Below, in pieces: positions 5,082 to 6,251 of a stretch of DNA of 6,251 bases. The stretch's first letter is position 1. The number at the start of each line of letters is the position of its first letter. The position numbers and the translations under genes are program-made. Location of the stretch: the NCBI GenBank assembly GCA_020062035.1, contig JAGUXD010000131.1:1-6251 (forward strand). Reading direction: 5' to 3'. The stretch is from Candidatus Brocadiia bacterium. GTDB taxonomy: Bacteria; Planctomycetota; MHYJ01; JACQXL01. The notes beneath the pieces were generated by a model. That model worked only from the letters and a program-made list of their open reading frames with translations, made no database searches and was not told where the DNA came from.

Positions 5082-6178
5082 TTCTTGACCTTTCTCAATG
5101 ACTTATTTTCTATTGCCTTTAGTGCCTTGTCATAAGAATCCTTAAACATCTTGACTCCATCAGATAGTATCTCCTCGCAAACCTGCTCCATATTAATTCC
5201 TGCATCAGCCAATGACTTGAGTAGTTGCTCTGATTGCTCCAGATTCTTCTCAATGGTGATTTGAGGTTTTCCGTGGTCTTTGAAGGCAAAAAGAGTTGCA
5301 GTTGGTATGGTATTAATCGTCTCCGGCGCAATCAATTCATCAACATAGAGCGTATCAAAATAAGCCGGGTTTTTGGTGCTGGTGCTTGCCCAGACAATTT
5401 TCTGCTTGTTTGCCCTTTTATTTAGTAACTCCCTGAAATCACTGCTATCAAATATCATACGATAGATTTGATAAATGACTTTGGCATTAGCCACCGCAGT
5501 CCTTCCCCGAATATCTTTCATCTTTCCTCTTTCATTTATCATCTTATCCACCGTTGTATCTATCCGGCTAACAAAGACACTTGCTACAGAGAAGATATTA
5601 TTTAGAGATAGCCCTGCCCGAAGCCGTTCCTTCAGTCCTTCAATATAGAAATGTGCAGCCGATTTATACTGTTCCAGAGAGAATAAAAGAGTGATATTGA
5701 TATTAATACCTTCTGAGATAAGTTGCTTAACCGCAGTAAAACCCTCTTTGGTGCCCGGCACCTTAATAAGGATATTGGGGCAGTTGATTGTCTTAAAGAT
5801 TCTACGTGCGGATTCTATGGTTTTGGTAGTATCATAGCCGTAGTCAGGCGGGACCTCAATGCTTACATATCCATCAGAGCCATTACTTTTTCTATAAACG
5901 GCTTGCAGTAAATCACACGCAGAAATAATGTCTTGGACGGTGATTGTCTCATAAATCTCCTCTGTAGTCACACCCTGTTTTGCTAATGATTTGATATCCT
6001 CATCATAATCAGTGGATGAAGTAATTGCCTTCTCAAAGATGGAAGGATTTGAGGTAACGCCCGTAATGCTGTCTTCTGTGATAAGCCGCGAGAGTTCGCC
6101 ATTTTTAAGAAGTCCCCGTTCAATATTATCATACCAGATACTCTGACCTAATCTGGTTAATTCAACTAATTTATTCAT
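5057..6178 (-). CDS. tal: Transaldolase
   Basis: This pentose-phosphate-pathway enzyme moves a dihydroxyacetone unit between sedoheptulose 7-phosphate and glyceraldehyde 3-phosphate, giving erythrose 4-phosphate and fructose 6-phosphate in the cytoplasm. The 373-residue product matches the longer bacterial type of Tal, not a Tal-Pgi fusion. WYDNIERG (15-22) holds catalytic D17, and GVTSNPSIFEKAI (40-52) is the transaldolase signature. IEVPPDYGYDT (107-117) lies on the barrel. ILIKVPGTKEG (136-146) carries the Schiff-base lysine K139. NITLLFSLEQY (161-171), SVASVFVSRIDTTVD (197-211) and WASTSTKNPAY (263-273) complete the barrel. ATG 6178 is the family start; there is no ribosome site, and the -10 box lies only 14 nt upstream. 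The last ten residues (VKKSREVRCC) look non-conserved and are encoded by near-copies of GTCAAG. The gene leads the minus-strand pair and is followed by the Cas4-like nuclease gene. Confidence 0.94.
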   Translation of the reverse strand: MNKLVELTRLGQSIWYDNIERGLLKNGELSRLITEDSITGVTSNPSIFEKAITSSTDYDEDIKSLAKQGVTTEEIYETITVQDIISACDLLQAVYRKSNGSDGYVSIEVPPDYGYDTTKTIESARRIFKTINCPNILIKVPGTKEGFTAVKQLISEGININITLLFSLEQYKSAAHFYIEGLKERLRAGLSLNNIFSVASVFVSRIDTTVDKMINERGKMKDIRGRTAVANAKVIYQIYRMIFDSSDFRELLNKRANKQKIVWASTSTKNPAYFDTLYVDELIAPETINTIPTATLFAFKDHGKPQITIEKNLEQSEQLLKSLADAGINMEQVCEEILSDGVKMFKDSYDKALKAIENKSLRKVKKSREVRCC

Positions 6179-6192
6179 AGTAATTACATACT

Positions 6193-6221
6193 ATTATAAC
6201 CCGGCTGGGAAAAATGTTCAA
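6193..6221 (-). promoter_or_regulatory. Sigma70-like promoter of tal
   Basis: Read on the minus strand, TTGAAC (6221-6216, four of six matches to the -35 box) is followed after exactly 17 bp by a perfect TATAAT (6198-6193). Transcription would start near 6186, only about 7 nt before the ATG at 6178. With no purine-rich ribosome site between, the tal mRNA looks nearly leaderless. It probably also drives the nuclease gene. The remaining 30 bp to the window edge show no further feature. Confidence 0.65.
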
Positions 6222-6251
6222 GGAAATCATATAATAATAAAACCACAGACC

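Overview
The window reads as a chromosomal stretch from an AT-leaning, diderm (Gram-negative-type) bacterium, probably an uncultivated environmental lineage. The evidence is an outer-membrane beta-barrel protein with a signal peptide, two glycosyltransferases of the lipopolysaccharide-core type, and short AT-rich repeats eroding gene ends. A Planctomycetota-, Omnitrophota- or Desulfobacterota-like source would fit, but the sequence alone does not settle the phylum.

Layout: (1) 1-182 is the unrecognised 3' end of a plus-strand gene, followed by a small AT-rich hairpin. (2) 288-1235 is htpX, an inner-membrane zinc protease, with a TATAAT box placed very close to its start. (3) 1290-3238 is a pair of translationally coupled glycosyltransferase genes, a WaaE-like GT2 and a WaaG-like GT4, joined by an ATGA overlap that lies at the end of a tandem heptamer repeat. 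(4) A strong sigma70-like promoter overlaps the stop codon of the GT4 gene and drives a leader of about 90 nt with a nested hairpin, then a small outer-membrane beta-barrel gene (3358-3957). (5) Between convergent genes lies an 18-bp-stem inverted repeat (3964-4030). (6) On the minus strand, tal (transaldolase, 5057-6178) is followed after 53 nt by a RecB/Cas4-like iron-sulfur PD-(D/E)XK nuclease (5003-4032). The tal gene has its own good promoter at the right edge of the window.

The plus-strand genes are linked by an envelope theme: membrane-protein quality control (HtpX), glycan or LPS-core assembly (GT2 and GT4) and an outer-membrane protein. The minus-strand pair combines central carbon metabolism with an orphan DNA nuclease, and no functional link between the two is evident.

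No complete new system is visible. The items most worth a second look are the Cas4-like nuclease with a C-terminal tail resembling YqaJ-type phage recombinases, the inverted-repeat structures on both sides of it, the repeat-derived C-terminal tails of two enzymes, and the very short predicted 5' leaders of htpX and tal. There are no rRNA, tRNA, CRISPR or complete insertion sequences that I can see, and no gene-free stretch exceeds 300 bases.
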